A DNA stretch of 64,000 nt from Cyclobacteriaceae bacterium (GTDB taxonomy: Bacteria; Bacteroidota; Bacteroidia; Cytophagales; Cyclobacteriaceae). The DNA lies in the NCBI GenBank assembly GCA_016787755.1, contig JAEUUA010000001.1, forward strand, positions 124,001-188,000, written 5' to 3'. Both the position numbers and the translations under genes were made by a program. The notes beneath the pieces were generated by a model. It was not told where the DNA came from, did not search any database, and saw only the letters and a list, made by a program, of their open reading frames with translations. Below, piece by piece: positions 34,737 to 42,989 of the stretch; positions within the stretch are counted from its first letter, which is position 1, and each line of letters begins with the position of its first letter.

Positions 34737-35594
34737 CTAATTAATAAACACCATACTCAATATTCCCAGCAGCATTATTATTTTACACCACTGACTGAGC
34801 CAATAAAAATCTTTCCGCGTGTCGGCCCGGATTAAACGCAAAACAAGTAGCCCAAGCGGCCCATACAAGAAGATCACAAAGTAATAAAAAGGGAGTTGAA
34901 CAAACTGTGCGTTCAGTAAAAGCACCGAAGCTGCCAGAAGAATCAGCAAACTATAAATCATTCCTTTGGTTTTCCGGATTCCCCAAATAATCGGTAATGT
35001 TTTACAACCAAACGTATTATCACCCCGCAAGTCTTCCATGTCTTTTAAAATCTCACGAATCAACGTCATAAAAAAAGCAAACAACGCATAAATAATTACC
35101 AATGGGTTGTCCGTGTAGTATAAAATATTAATTAACAGAATAGAAATGCTGGTTAGCACAGCTACTACCAGATTGCCAATAAAAGGCTGGCGTTTTAGAC
35201 TATTCGAATACCACCACAGTAAAAATGCTGAAAGGAAATTAACGACACCTATCCGCCAGCCTATCACAAACCCTAACCCCACCCCAATACCCACAAGCAC
35301 ACTGTGAAAAAAAAGTGCATACCTGCGCGTAATTGTTTTACCAATAACAACCCGTTGCGGTTTGTTGATCAGATCTATTTTAATGTCATAATAATCATTG
35401 ATGATATAACCCGCAGCCGCGATAATAACAGTTGATGTTGCCAAAACAAATAATCGCCAATCAACGATTAAATTCCGATCCATAAGAAAGAGAGCCGCCA
35501 CATATTGCGACAACCCAATAATTACCAGATTCCAGAAACGGGTAAGCCGTAAAAGAGCATGAAGGGTAAACGGTTTGTTTTTCTCTGGAGGCAT
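34737..35594 (-). CDS. UbiA-family prenyltransferase
   Basis: 285 residues, about eight or nine membrane helices. The two Asp-rich motifs of the family are visible: NDYYDIKIDLINKPQR (about 66-81) and DMEDLRGDNTFGCKTLPI (about 183-200). It transfers a polyprenyl chain onto an acceptor in the inner membrane. Bacteroidota genomes carry one often labelled geranylgeranylglycerol-phosphate geranylgeranyltransferase; I would leave the acceptor open. Next to purN, which is unrelated in function. Confidence 0.85.
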   Translation of the reverse strand: MPPEKNKPFTLHALLRLTRFWNLVIIGLSQYVAALFLMDRNLIVDWRLFVLATSTVIIAAAGYIINDYYDIKIDLINKPQRVVIGKTITRRYALFFHSVLVGIGVGLGFVIGWRIGVVNFLSAFLLWWYSNSLKRQPFIGNLVVAVLTSISILLINILYYTDNPLVIIYALFAFFMTLIREILKDMEDLRGDNTFGCKTLPIIWGIRKTKGMIYSLLILLAASVLLLNAQFVQLPFYYFVIFLYGPLGLLVLRLIRADTRKDFYWLSQWCKIIMLLGILSMVFIN

Positions 35595-35626
35595 ATCGCA
35601 AAGATAACTGGATTCCTCATTTTAAA

Positions 35627-35694
35627 AGTAGGCAGTAAGCACATTGCAGTAAAGCAGTAACTACTGCCTACTGCTTCCTGCTCACTGCCTACTA
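35627..35694. repeat. Imperfect palindromic GCAGTA/TACTGC-rich element
   Basis: The left arm AAGTAGGCAGTAAGC (35626-35640) is complementary to the right arm GCTCACTGCCTACTA (35680-35694) in 13 of 15 positions, and inner tracts GCAGTAAAGCAGTA and TACTGCCTACTGC also pair. The transcript could form one long hairpin. It lies between the TonB receptor stop and the prenyltransferase start, in the direction of reading, so it may separate the two. Confidence 0.6.
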
Positions 35695-35697
35695 TTT

Positions 35698-38148
35698 CTA
35701 GAATCTCAACGCAAGCATCAGCATATAATTCCTTCCTGCCTGCGGGTAATAAAAGTTTTGACGATACTCCTTTGCGCCACCCCGATAGCCATAGGTGTAA
35801 CCATTTGAAGAATACTTCATATCAAAAATATTGTTAGCCAGCAAACTCAGTGAAATCTCTCTCATAAACGATGGCTTTACAGTATAGGATAATCGTAGAT
35901 CATTCGTAAAATAAGAATCAATAATTCTGGAATCATTCGAGGTATTATCTAAAAATTGCTTTCCTACATATTTCGTAAGCAATCCCAGCTCAATATTCTT
36001 AATAGGCGTAAACATGAATCCAGACCCGGCTATTACATTCGGGGAAAAAGAAATATCTGAATTTGAATACACGTTTACGACTTCATTGTATTCGTCAAAA
36101 TTGTCACCATAGTCATAGATCACTTCGTTGAAGTTTTTGATCTTATTTTGGCTGAAGGTGATATTGGCATTCCACACCAACTTTGAACTAAGTCGAATAA
36201 TGCCTTCTACCTCAATTCCCGAACGATAACTTTCATTCACATTGGTGCGAATAGCGGCCCCTACATCATTCAGTTTCCCAGTGGGCACCAATTGATTTTT
36301 ATACTTCATCAGATAATAATTCATGGTTACATTGAAGTTATTTTTATGAAACCTCCACCCCGCTTCAATATCGTGTAGGGTTTCATGTTTTGGACTTACT
36401 CCAGCAAGGGCATCAATAAAATCATCGCGCACCGGCTCCCGATTGCCTACACTATAAGACGCATACCATTGTTGTTCTGGTAAAGTTTCGTACGTAACTC
36501 CAACTTTTGGATTGAAGAAATTGAATTGCTTATCAACACCAAAATCAAATTGCTTATTTTCCTTACCGGAAGCTTGGTAGGAAACCCCCCGGTACTGAAG
36601 ATCGATAAAGCCTGTTAGCTTACTGGCAAGCTGGTAGTTGGTTTTCCAATACAGTGTGAAATCACTTTTCTTACCATTGTTGAAATAGTACTGATAGCCT
36701 TTCGGTACGGCTGAAACCTGAGCCCAGATAATTTGCCCAAAATGAGCCCCATCATACTGATTCCAGGCACCACCCAATGTTGAATTCAGTTCACCTCGCT
36801 CATAGTTCAGCGAATAGGTAACTCCATAAAAATTATTGTCGAGCCAGCGTCTGCGAATTAAATCACTTGACGAACTGGTTTCATTTCCAATTACAACATC
36901 TGCTAATCCATAATTTTGAAACTCATCATCCATCCTATATTCTTCATAAAATCCACGGCCATAGGTAAAGTGCAACGCCCCATTTGCAGTAAGGGATTCA
37001 GAAAAACGGTGTGATGAATGAAGTTGATAATGATCCTGCGCATAATTATCTACCTGATTTTCATAGGTGTAACTATTAAAGGTTCTGCCGCTCGATAATA
37101 AATTATTCGTTTGCTCCTGATCCCAGCCTTCACTAGTGGCAGTCTCCAACATGGCAGCTTCATTATTATTCAGTCTGGATTCAGGCACGCCATACCAACT
37201 TTGATACGTAATTTCTTTTCCACCAAACACAATGGCTTTGATCATCGTCTTTTTGCCATAGTAGCCGCCTGATAAATAATAGGATTTCAAATCGGAACTT
37301 GCACGATCAATAAATCCATCGGAATTGATTTGCGATACGCGACCATCAAACACAAATTTGTCGTTAATCAAACCCGTACCGAACGCCACTGTGTGCCTGC
37401 GCGTGTTGAAGGAACCACCCGAATTAATAACATCTGCATAAGCTACATCATTTCGGGTATTGGTTTGCAGATTTACACTCGCCCCAAAAGCTCCGGCTCC
37501 GTTTGTGGAGGTACCCACTCCGCGCTGCACTTGCACACTTTGCGTGGATGAAGCCAGATCGGGTGTATTCACCCAAAAAACACCCTGGCTTTCACTATCG
37601 TTTATCGGAATCCCATTGATGGTAACATTGATACGCGTAGCATCGCTTCCGCGGATTCGCAACCCCGTATAACCAACACCGGCTCCCGCATCAGAAGTTG
37701 TGACTACCGAAGGGGTCCAGTTGAGTGTGATGGGCAAATCCTGACCAAAGTTTTGCTTTTGCAGGGTTGTTTTATTGATGGTTGTGAATGAAGTGGGACT
37801 TTTTTCATTCACACGAGTTGCTGAAACAATTACCTGATCGGTGATTCTAACATCTTCTTCTAAAAGAATAGAAGCCCAGCTACCTTGATCCGTTTTGACA
37901 GAAAGCGTTTGCGTTCTATATCCCACAAAGCGCACTTCCAATTCGTAACTTCCTTCTGTTAATTGATTAAGAGAAAAGTACCCGTTCTCATCGGCAATCG
38001 AAAACTTTTCTGTTTCCTTCAACATTACGGTTGCTCCTGTAAGGGGCTCAGCAGTTTGTTTGTCTTTCACATAGCCGCGAATGACTGCCTGTGCCGAAGC
38101 ACTCCATGACACCGCCATTAACGATGCCATCATCATACATTTTAACAT
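35698..38148 (-). CDS. TonB-dependent receptor, probable thiamin transporter
   Basis: 816 residues: signal peptide (about 1-19, ending SASAQ), carboxypeptidase-regulatory-like domain (about 22-105, VIRGYVKDKQTAEPLTGATV), plug domain (about 106-225, IVSATRVNEKSPTSF), and a beta barrel ending in the aromatic residue of LMLALRF. The plug has SDATRINVTINGIPINDSES and RGVGTSTNGAGAFG, as in the family. The gene is preceded by a TPP riboswitch, so the natural cargo is most likely thiamin or a derivative, taken up across the outer membrane with TonB energy. No pnuT or thiamin pyrophosphokinase gene is adjacent, which differs from the usual Bacteroidota thiamin operon. Confidence 0.9.
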   Translation of the reverse strand: MLKCMMMASLMAVSWSASAQAVIRGYVKDKQTAEPLTGATVMLKETEKFSIADENGYFSLNQLTEGSYELEVRFVGYRTQTLSVKTDQGSWASILLEEDVRITDQVIVSATRVNEKSPTSFTTINKTTLQKQNFGQDLPITLNWTPSVVTTSDAGAGVGYTGLRIRGSDATRINVTINGIPINDSESQGVFWVNTPDLASSTQSVQVQRGVGTSTNGAGAFGASVNLQTNTRNDVAYADVINSGGSFNTRRHTVAFGTGLINDKFVFDGRVSQINSDGFIDRASSDLKSYYLSGGYYGKKTMIKAIVFGGKEITYQSWYGVPESRLNNNEAAMLETATSEGWDQEQTNNLLSSGRTFNSYTYENQVDNYAQDHYQLHSSHRFSESLTANGALHFTYGRGFYEEYRMDDEFQNYGLADVVIGNETSSSSDLIRRRWLDNNFYGVTYSLNYERGELNSTLGGAWNQYDGAHFGQIIWAQVSAVPKGYQYYFNNGKKSDFTLYWKTNYQLASKLTGFIDLQYRGVSYQASGKENKQFDFGVDKQFNFFNPKVGVTYETLPEQQWYASYSVGNREPVRDDFIDALAGVSPKHETLHDIEAGWRFHKNNFNVTMNYYLMKYKNQLVPTGKLNDVGAAIRTNVNESYRSGIEVEGIIRLSSKLVWNANITFSQNKIKNFNEVIYDYGDNFDEYNEVVNVYSNSDISFSPNVIAGSGFMFTPIKNIELGLLTKYVGKQFLDNTSNDSRIIDSYFTNDLRLSYTVKPSFMREISLSLLANNIFDMKYSSNGYTYGYRGGAKEYRQNFYYPQAGRNYMLMLALRF

Positions 38149-38210
38149 GTTTCCTTTAGTTTAAACCCGCAGGCACATCGGGGAATGTACCTTACTTACG
38201 TGTTTACTCT

Positions 38211-38284
38211 GCCTCCCTTCGTCCGCATTACCGGCATCAGGTTCTATGGGTATAATCTCAGCCCTTTTATTTGGCACCCCTTGT
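38211..38284 (-). promoter_or_regulatory. TPP riboswitch (THI element)
   Basis: Read on the minus strand, the conserved blocks come in the right order: GGGGTGCC (38280-38273), GGGCTGAGA (38264-38256), ACCC (38251-38248), GAACCTGAT (38244-38236), GGTAATGC (38232-38225) and GGACGAAGGGAGG (about 38224-38212). These are the hallmarks of the thiamin pyrophosphate aptamer. It lies about 60 bases before the start of the TonB receptor, with a Shine-Dalgarno-like AAAGGAAAC in between, and controls it when the ligand is bound. No separate terminator hairpin is evident, so translational control is the simplest reading. Confidence 0.95.
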
Positions 38285-38296
38285 CTCGCGACAGCA

Positions 38297-38304
38297 CAAA
38301 GCTA
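38297..38304 (-). promoter_or_regulatory. Putative -7 box for the thiamin receptor (TAGCTTTG)
   Basis: Minus-strand TAGCTTTG fits TAnnTTTG and sits about 13 bases upstream of the first riboswitch base, so the transcript would start just before the aptamer. No clear -33 TTTG was seen. Position makes it the best promoter candidate of the window. Confidence 0.5.
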
Positions 38305-38386
38305 AATAATTTTTCAGTCTTCCCTTCCGATAATTAACGGATTGATCAAATTTTAAATATCGCCCTGTTAACTCTATTTTTACTGA

Positions 38387-38881
38387 ATGTATAAAGCAAC
38401 CGTTAACAACAAGGTATTTGAGATTGATTCGCACGAATCAGGGTTATTGGTGAATGGAGAACTTAATCCCTGGGATTTGGTAAAAATCTCTGATGGATAC
38501 TTTCACATTCTATATAAAAAGAAAAGCTATCGCGCTGAGCTTATTAAAAACGATTCGGAAACAAAAAAAGTAACACTTAAAATAAACGGAAACATTTATT
38601 CGGTTGCCCTGAAAGATAAGTTTGATCTTTTACTGGAGAAGATGGGCATGAACAATACTGCTGGCAGTAAAGTGAATTCTATTAAAGCACCTATGCCCGG
38701 TTTGATTATTGATTTGAAAATAAAAGCGGGTGATTCAGTTAAATCTGGTGATGCCATCCTCATCCTTGAAGCTATGAAAATGGAAAACATTTTAAAATCA
38801 CCAGGCGAAGGCGTGGTTAAAAATGTGAAGGTGAAAAAGGGTGATAGTGTGGAGAAGGGACAGGTGTTGGTAGAGTTTTAG
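38387..38881 (+). CDS. Biotin carboxyl carrier protein
   Basis: 164 residues. The C-terminal half (about 103-164) is a biotinyl domain starting IKAPMPGLIIDLKIKAGDSV, with the biotin attachment Lys131 in the canonical EAMKM. The N-terminal 100 residues are a beta-rich region that ties it to a carboxylase subunit. In Bacteroidota such proteins serve acetyl- or propionyl-CoA carboxylase or oxaloacetate-decarboxylase-like complexes, and the partners are not encoded here. It is divergent from the TPP riboswitch and receptor gene. Confidence 0.9.
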   Translation: MYKATVNNKVFEIDSHESGLLVNGELNPWDLVKISDGYFHILYKKKSYRAELIKNDSETKKVTLKINGNIYSVALKDKFDLLLEKMGMNNTAGSKVNSIKAPMPGLIIDLKIKAGDSVKSGDAILILEAMKMENILKSPGEGVVKNVKVKKGDSVEKGQVLVEF

Positions 38882-38962
38882 AATTCTATCAGAATCTAAA
38901 ATCAACAGATCCTAAACAACTACCATTCCCATTTTTTCAAGGTTAAAATCCATCAAATCGAA

Positions 38963-38970
38963 TATATTTG
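38963..38970 (+). promoter_or_regulatory. Putative -7 box for pyrH (TATATTTG)
   Basis: TATATTTG fits TAnnTTTG exactly and lies 30 bases before the pyrH ATG. It probably drives pyrH-frr. A -33 element is not clear. Confidence 0.45.
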
Positions 38971-39000
38971 TGGGGCTAATTAAATATTACACCTCCACGC

Positions 39001-39705
39001 ATGAAGTATAAACGCATCCTCCTCAAACTCAGCGGTGAAGCGCTGATGGGCTCCAAAAATAGCCACATCGACCCAGCTGTACTCGAGCAATACTCTGAAG
39101 AAATAAAGGCGGTAAAAGAGGCAGGTGTACAGGTGGCAATCGTAATTGGTGGGGGTAATATTTTCAGAGGCGGACAGGCCGAGGCGCTGGGCATCGACCG
39201 GGTGCAGGGCGACTACATGGGTATGTTGGCTACGGTTATTAATGCGATGGCATTGCAAAGTGCCCTCGAAAGACATGGACTGTACACCCGATTAATGTCG
39301 GGGATAAAAATGGAACAGGTATGTGAGCCCTTTATCAGACGCAGGGCCATCCGGCACTTAGAAAAAAATAGAATCGTTATTTTTGGTGCTGGTATTGGCA
39401 ATCCTTATTTCACAACAGATTCTACGGCAAGTTTGCGTGCCATCGAACTTCAGGCCGATGTTGTGTTAAAGGGTACCCGGGTAGATGGCGTTTATGACAA
39501 AGACCCAGAAAAGTTCGCAGATGCGGTTCGTTATGGCACGCTTAGCTTTCAGGAGGCGTATCAAAAGAAATTAAACATCATGGATATGACGGCTTTTACA
39601 CTTTGTCAGGAAAACAAATTACCCATTATTGTTTTCGATATGAATAAAAAGGGAAATCTGTTAAAGATTGCCAACGGAGAAGAGGCTGGAACGCTAATCA
39701 GCTAA
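39001..39705 (+). CDS. pyrH: UMP kinase
   Basis: 234 residues, the expected length of the bacterial amino-acid-kinase-fold UMP kinase, which phosphorylates UMP and is a hexamer in the cytosol. Motifs: [14 protein letters not shown] at the N terminus, [13 protein letters not shown] (about 45-57), [35 protein letters not shown] and ITDMTAF-like [11 protein letters not shown]. Only 40 bases lie between its stop and frr, a pyrH-frr order widespread in bacteria. A -7 box is close upstream. Confidence 0.97.
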   Translation: MKYKRILLKLSGEALMGSKNSHIDPAVLEQYSEEIKAVKEAGVQVAIVIGGGNIFRGGQAEALGIDRVQGDYMGMLATVINAMALQSALERHGLYTRLMSGIKMEQVCEPFIRRRAIRHLEKNRIVIFGAGIGNPYFTTDSTASLRAIELQADVVLKGTRVDGVYDKDPEKFADAVRYGTLSFQEAYQKKLNIMDMTAFTLCQENKLPIIVFDMNKKGNLLKIANGEEAGTLIS

Positions 39706-39745
39706 ATTCTCAATTTGAAAATGGATCATTCGTAAATAAAAAATT

Positions 39746-40300
39746 ATGGAAGAGATTGAATTATTTCTGGAAGAGGCTAAAGACCAAATGAACAAGACGA
39801 TCATTCATGTTGGAGGTGAGTTGGCTAAAATTCGTGCCGGCAAAGCAAACCCAGCGATGCTTGATGGCATTCAGGTTTCATACTATGGCGTTATGAGCCC
39901 ACTCAACCAGATTTCATCCATCACCTCACCGGATGCCCGTACGTTATTTATCAAGCCTTGGGAAAAGACTCTGATCCAGGAAATAGAAAAGGCTATTATG
40001 ATTGCCAACTTAGGCCTCACTCCACAAAATGATGGCCAACAAATCATCATCAACATTCCTATGCTTACGGAAGAAAGGAGGAGGCAACTTGTGAAACAAG
40101 CCAGTCATGAGTGCGAACAGGGAAAAGTGAGCGTGCGTAGCATCCGCAAGGAAACCAACGAACAACTCAAAAAAATAAAAGGTGTTTCAGAAGATGATGT
40201 GAAGAATGCGGAAGATACCGTTCAAAAACTTACAGACGATTTCAGTTCAAGGATTGATTCGCTTTTGAAAAAGAAAGAAGCTGAGATCATGACCGTCTAA
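39746..40300 (+). CDS. frr: Ribosome recycling factor
   Basis: 184 residues, exactly the family size. It splits post-termination ribosomes with EF-G. Typical segments are GELAKIRAGKANPAMLDGI, VSYYGVMSPLNQISSI, IQEIEKAIMIANLGLTPQND, IPMLTEERRRQLVK and VSVRSIRKETNEQLKK. It follows pyrH in one unit. Its stop TAA begins an AT-rich repeat element. Confidence 0.98.
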   Translation: MEEIELFLEEAKDQMNKTIIHVGGELAKIRAGKANPAMLDGIQVSYYGVMSPLNQISSITSPDARTLFIKPWEKTLIQEIEKAIMIANLGLTPQNDGQQIIINIPMLTEERRRQLVKQASHECEQGKVSVRSIRKETNEQLKKIKGVSEDDVKNAEDTVQKLTDDFSSRIDSLLKKKEAEIMTV

Positions 40301-40368
40301 TTTGAAATTTAAGGATTTAATAATTGACTGATTTCATTTTCAAATCTCCAAATCAGTACATTATCAAT
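40301..40368. repeat. AT-rich intergenic repeat, copy C
   Basis: Starts exactly at the frr stop with TAATTTGAAATTTAAGG and continues to TTCATTTTCAAATCTCC. ATTTGAAA pairs with TTTCAAAT (8 of 8). Same design as copies at 2216-2284 and 13113-13180, filling the gap to lgt. Confidence 0.5.
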
Positions 40369-40372
40369 TGCA

Positions 40373-41155
40373 ATGCATCCCATTCTATTTGAAGTCGGAT
40401 CAATCACCGTTTACACCTATGGTTTTTGCATAGCAGTGGGAGCATTGCTTGGCTTCGGCTACATGTTTTGGCAGGGCAAAAAACAATTTAGTCTTACCTT
40501 CGATCAAAGTAATACTCTTTTCATTTTACTGGTTGTAGCGGGTGTCATCGGTGGAAAGCTGTTTATGATCTTCGAAGATCCGGCATTATACTTACACCAT
40601 CCAAAGAAACTTGCTTCGGGAAGCGGGTTTGTGTTTTACGGATCACTGTTGCTCGCGATCCCAATCATGTTATGGTATTTCAAAAAAATAAAAATTCCCA
40701 CCTTGGGGATGTTAGATGTTATGGCTGCTGTCACGTGCATCGTTCATGGATTTGGTCGCATTGGCTGCTTTATGGCAGGGTGTTGTTATGGATTGCCAAC
40801 AGAAAGTTTTTGGGGCGTAACCTTTACAAATCCCGTTTGCCAGGCAGAACCACTCAATACCCTGCTGCATCCCACTCAATTGTATGAAGCTACATTCATC
40901 TTCTGTTTACTGGGCGTTTTGGTATTTCTGCGTTCCAAAAAGAAATTTGATGGTCAACTTTTTTTAATCTATGTGATTGCCTACGCAAGTGGTCGCGGAG
41001 TGCTGGAATTATTTAGAGGAGATATTCAGCGTGGGTTCTTACTTGAAAACGTACTTTCCAACTCTCAGTTTATTTCTATGCTGATGATTGCAGTGGCCAT
41101 ATATTTCTATTTAAGATTAAATAGAAAGAGTAACTTGCTCAACAAAAAGAAATGA
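40373..41155 (+). CDS. lgt: Prolipoprotein diacylglyceryl transferase
   Basis: 260 residues, seven membrane helices. It attaches diacylglycerol from phosphatidylglycerol to the lipobox Cys of prelipoproteins at the inner membrane. The signature GRIGCFMAGCCYG (about 125-137) and HPTQLYEA (about 161-168) are present, as is GRGVLELFRGD near the end. Just one base separates it from the next gene. Its product class includes the Rieske-like lipoprotein at the right end of this window. Confidence 0.95.
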   Translation: MHPILFEVGSITVYTYGFCIAVGALLGFGYMFWQGKKQFSLTFDQSNTLFILLVVAGVIGGKLFMIFEDPALYLHHPKKLASGSGFVFYGSLLLAIPIMLWYFKKIKIPTLGMLDVMAAVTCIVHGFGRIGCFMAGCCYGLPTESFWGVTFTNPVCQAEPLNTLLHPTQLYEATFIFCLLGVLVFLRSKKKFDGQLFLIYVIAYASGRGVLELFRGDIQRGFLLENVLSNSQFISMLMIAVAIYFYLRLNRKSNLLNKKK

Positions 41156-41156
41156 C

Positions 41157-41570
41157 ATGGAGAAAGAGCGCTTTATACCCAAAATTGGTAGAATCATTAA
41201 ACGATTTCTCCTGATAGCTCTTCTTTTGGGGATTGGTACGCTGTGTTTTCTCTACTGGGGAGTCTATGAAGAAGGAGTGTGGGCTGGAAAAGTGCTATCT
41301 ATCTCAGCCAAAGGCGTACTTTTCAAAACACAGGAAGGTAAAATTTCCGTGGAATCCTTCGGATCTTTAAAGGGTACAAGCCCCTTTGCTGAAACGCGAG
41401 ATTTCTCTATCGAAAATCATGAAGAGCAGGTTATTAAAGACCTTCAGGAAGTGGCACTGAAGGGTGAACGTGTAAGTTTGCATTTCATAAAACGGTATGT
41501 CGCATTTCCATGGCGCGGGGATACAAAATATTTTATTACACGTGTTGAACGAAGTAATTCGAAAGAATAA
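41157..41570 (+). CDS. Conserved membrane-anchored hypothetical protein
   Basis: 137 residues with one membrane helix (about 16-34, FLLIALLLGIGTLCFLYWGV) followed by a beta-rich domain (WAGKVLSISAKGVLFKTQEG and VSLHFIKRYVAFPWRGDTKY). I recall this as a widespread Bacteroidota family with misleading database names such as 6-phosphogluconate dehydrogenase; the sequence gives no support for that. It sits between lgt and the saccharopine-reductase-like gene with spacings of 1 and -1 bases, so it is co-transcribed. Function unknown. Confidence 0.8.
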   Translation: MEKERFIPKIGRIIKRFLLIALLLGIGTLCFLYWGVYEEGVWAGKVLSISAKGVLFKTQEGKISVESFGSLKGTSPFAETRDFSIENHEEQVIKDLQEVALKGERVSLHFIKRYVAFPWRGDTKYFITRVERSNSKE

Positions 41571-42628
41571 TGAGAGAGACCACTATTATTTTATACGGCT
41601 CATATGGCTATACTGGCAAGTTGGTTGCTAAAGAATGTAAGGCCAAAAACCTAAACGTTATTTTGGCTGGTCGTAATAAAGAAGCCTTGCAAAAACAAAG
41701 TGATGAAACCGGTTATCCCTTTGAAGTAGTTGATGTCAGTGAAACAGCAGCACTCAAAAATTTATTGGCGAAAGGGATAGTAGTCATTCATTGTGCAGGT
41801 CCATTCAGGCATACAGCCAATGCCATGGCTAATGCGTGCCTCGAAACCAAAACTCACTACACGGACATCACAGGTGAATATCAGGTATTTGAACTATTGG
41901 CCGATTATGATCAAAAAGCTAAATCAGTTGGTATCACTATTATGCCCGGAACTGGCTTCGATGTAGTGCCTTCAGATTGTCTGGCGCTTCATCTAAAAAA
42001 CAGATTACCAACAGCCACTCATCTTCAACTTGCTTTCACGATGTCGAAAGGTGGTTTGTCGCGGGGGACAAAGAAGAGCATGACCGAAGGGCTTGGCGAA
42101 GGCGGACAAATCCGTGTAAACGGTAAGCTTACCCATCTTGAATTAGGCGCAAAGAGTATGGAAGTAGATTTCGGTTCGTTCAAGACTCCTGCACTTTGTA
42201 TTCCCTGGGGCGATATCTCTACCGCCTGGCGCAGCACAGGTATTCCTAACATAGAAGTTTATACAGGAGCTACTACTAGCATGATAAAAAATGCAAAGCG
42301 CACCCGCTATATCAATTGGCTCATGCGCATGCGGTGGGTAAAAAATTTCATGTTGAAGAAAATTGATAAACAAAAACCAGGACCCAGCGATGAAAAACGG
42401 GAAAGCGGGCGTAGTTTTTTATGGGGAAAAGTATGGGATGCTTCGGGTAAGGAAGTTGAAAGCCGATTGGAAACCGTAAGCGGCTATACGCTTACCGCGA
42501 TCACTGCCACTGTGATTGCTGAGAAAATACTTGGTGGAAATTTCAAATCAGGATACCAGACTCCAGCAATGGCCTACGGATCTGATCTCATTCTTGAGGT
42601 TAGCTCGACTAAAAGAACGGATAGTTGA
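41570..42628 (+). CDS. Saccharopine dehydrogenase-like / trans-acting enoyl reductase-type oxidoreductase
   Basis: 352 residues. The N-terminal Rossmann fold reads TTIILYGSYGYTGKLVAKEC, and the body has CAGPFRHTANAMANACLETKTHYTDITGE and IMPGTGFDVVPSDCLA, which match the saccharopine-dehydrogenase-like family that includes mycobacterial trans-acting enoyl reductases. ATG overlaps the previous stop by one base (TAATG). The likely cofactor is NADP(H); the substrate is unknown. Confidence 0.85.
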   Translation: MRETTIILYGSYGYTGKLVAKECKAKNLNVILAGRNKEALQKQSDETGYPFEVVDVSETAALKNLLAKGIVVIHCAGPFRHTANAMANACLETKTHYTDITGEYQVFELLADYDQKAKSVGITIMPGTGFDVVPSDCLALHLKNRLPTATHLQLAFTMSKGGLSRGTKKSMTEGLGEGGQIRVNGKLTHLELGAKSMEVDFGSFKTPALCIPWGDISTAWRSTGIPNIEVYTGATTSMIKNAKRTRYINWLMRMRWVKNFMLKKIDKQKPGPSDEKRESGRSFLWGKVWDASGKEVESRLETVSGYTLTAITATVIAEKILGGNFKSGYQTPAMAYGSDLILEVSSTKRTDS

Positions 42629-42667
42629 ATATAAGCCAATTCGCTCTACGATTTGAGTCCAACTACC

Positions 42668-42979
42668 TCAGATATAATACACCCACTCTTTATACTGTCC
42701 ATCCAGCGGATTGAAATCACTGCGTTTTTCAAAATGAGAATCCAATACTTCCAGTTCAATAATCCGATCGAGTTGTAAACTTCGATACCCTTCTTTGCCC
42801 CCTGCTTTCGTAAAGCCGAAGGTTTGCCAACAAACAAGCACAATCTGATTTTTTGTGGTTCGTGTAATGCCGTAAGGACAAACAGTTCGGGTGAGTGGTT
42901 CGCCTTCTAACAAAATACGGCAAGCGAGTTTTTCTTCCGAAGCTTGCCATAACAATTGTGTAGCTTCCTCTATATCCAT
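42668..42979 (-). CDS. Small WYL-domain-like protein
   Basis: 103 residues with no helix-turn-helix. The pattern RTVCPYGITRTTKNQIVLVCWQ, then YRSLQLDRIIELEVLDSHFE, looks like a WYL domain (ligand-sensing domain of many regulators) standing alone. It begins 11 bases after the selD stop on the same strand, in line with mnmH and selD, so it may belong to that selenium unit. Whether it binds nucleic acid or ligand is not shown by the sequence. Confidence 0.6.
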   Translation of the reverse strand: MDIEEATQLLWQASEEKLACRILLEGEPLTRTVCPYGITRTTKNQIVLVCWQTFGFTKAGGKEGYRSLQLDRIIELEVLDSHFEKRSDFNPLDGQYKEWVYYI

Positions 42980-42989
42980 CCTACACTAA

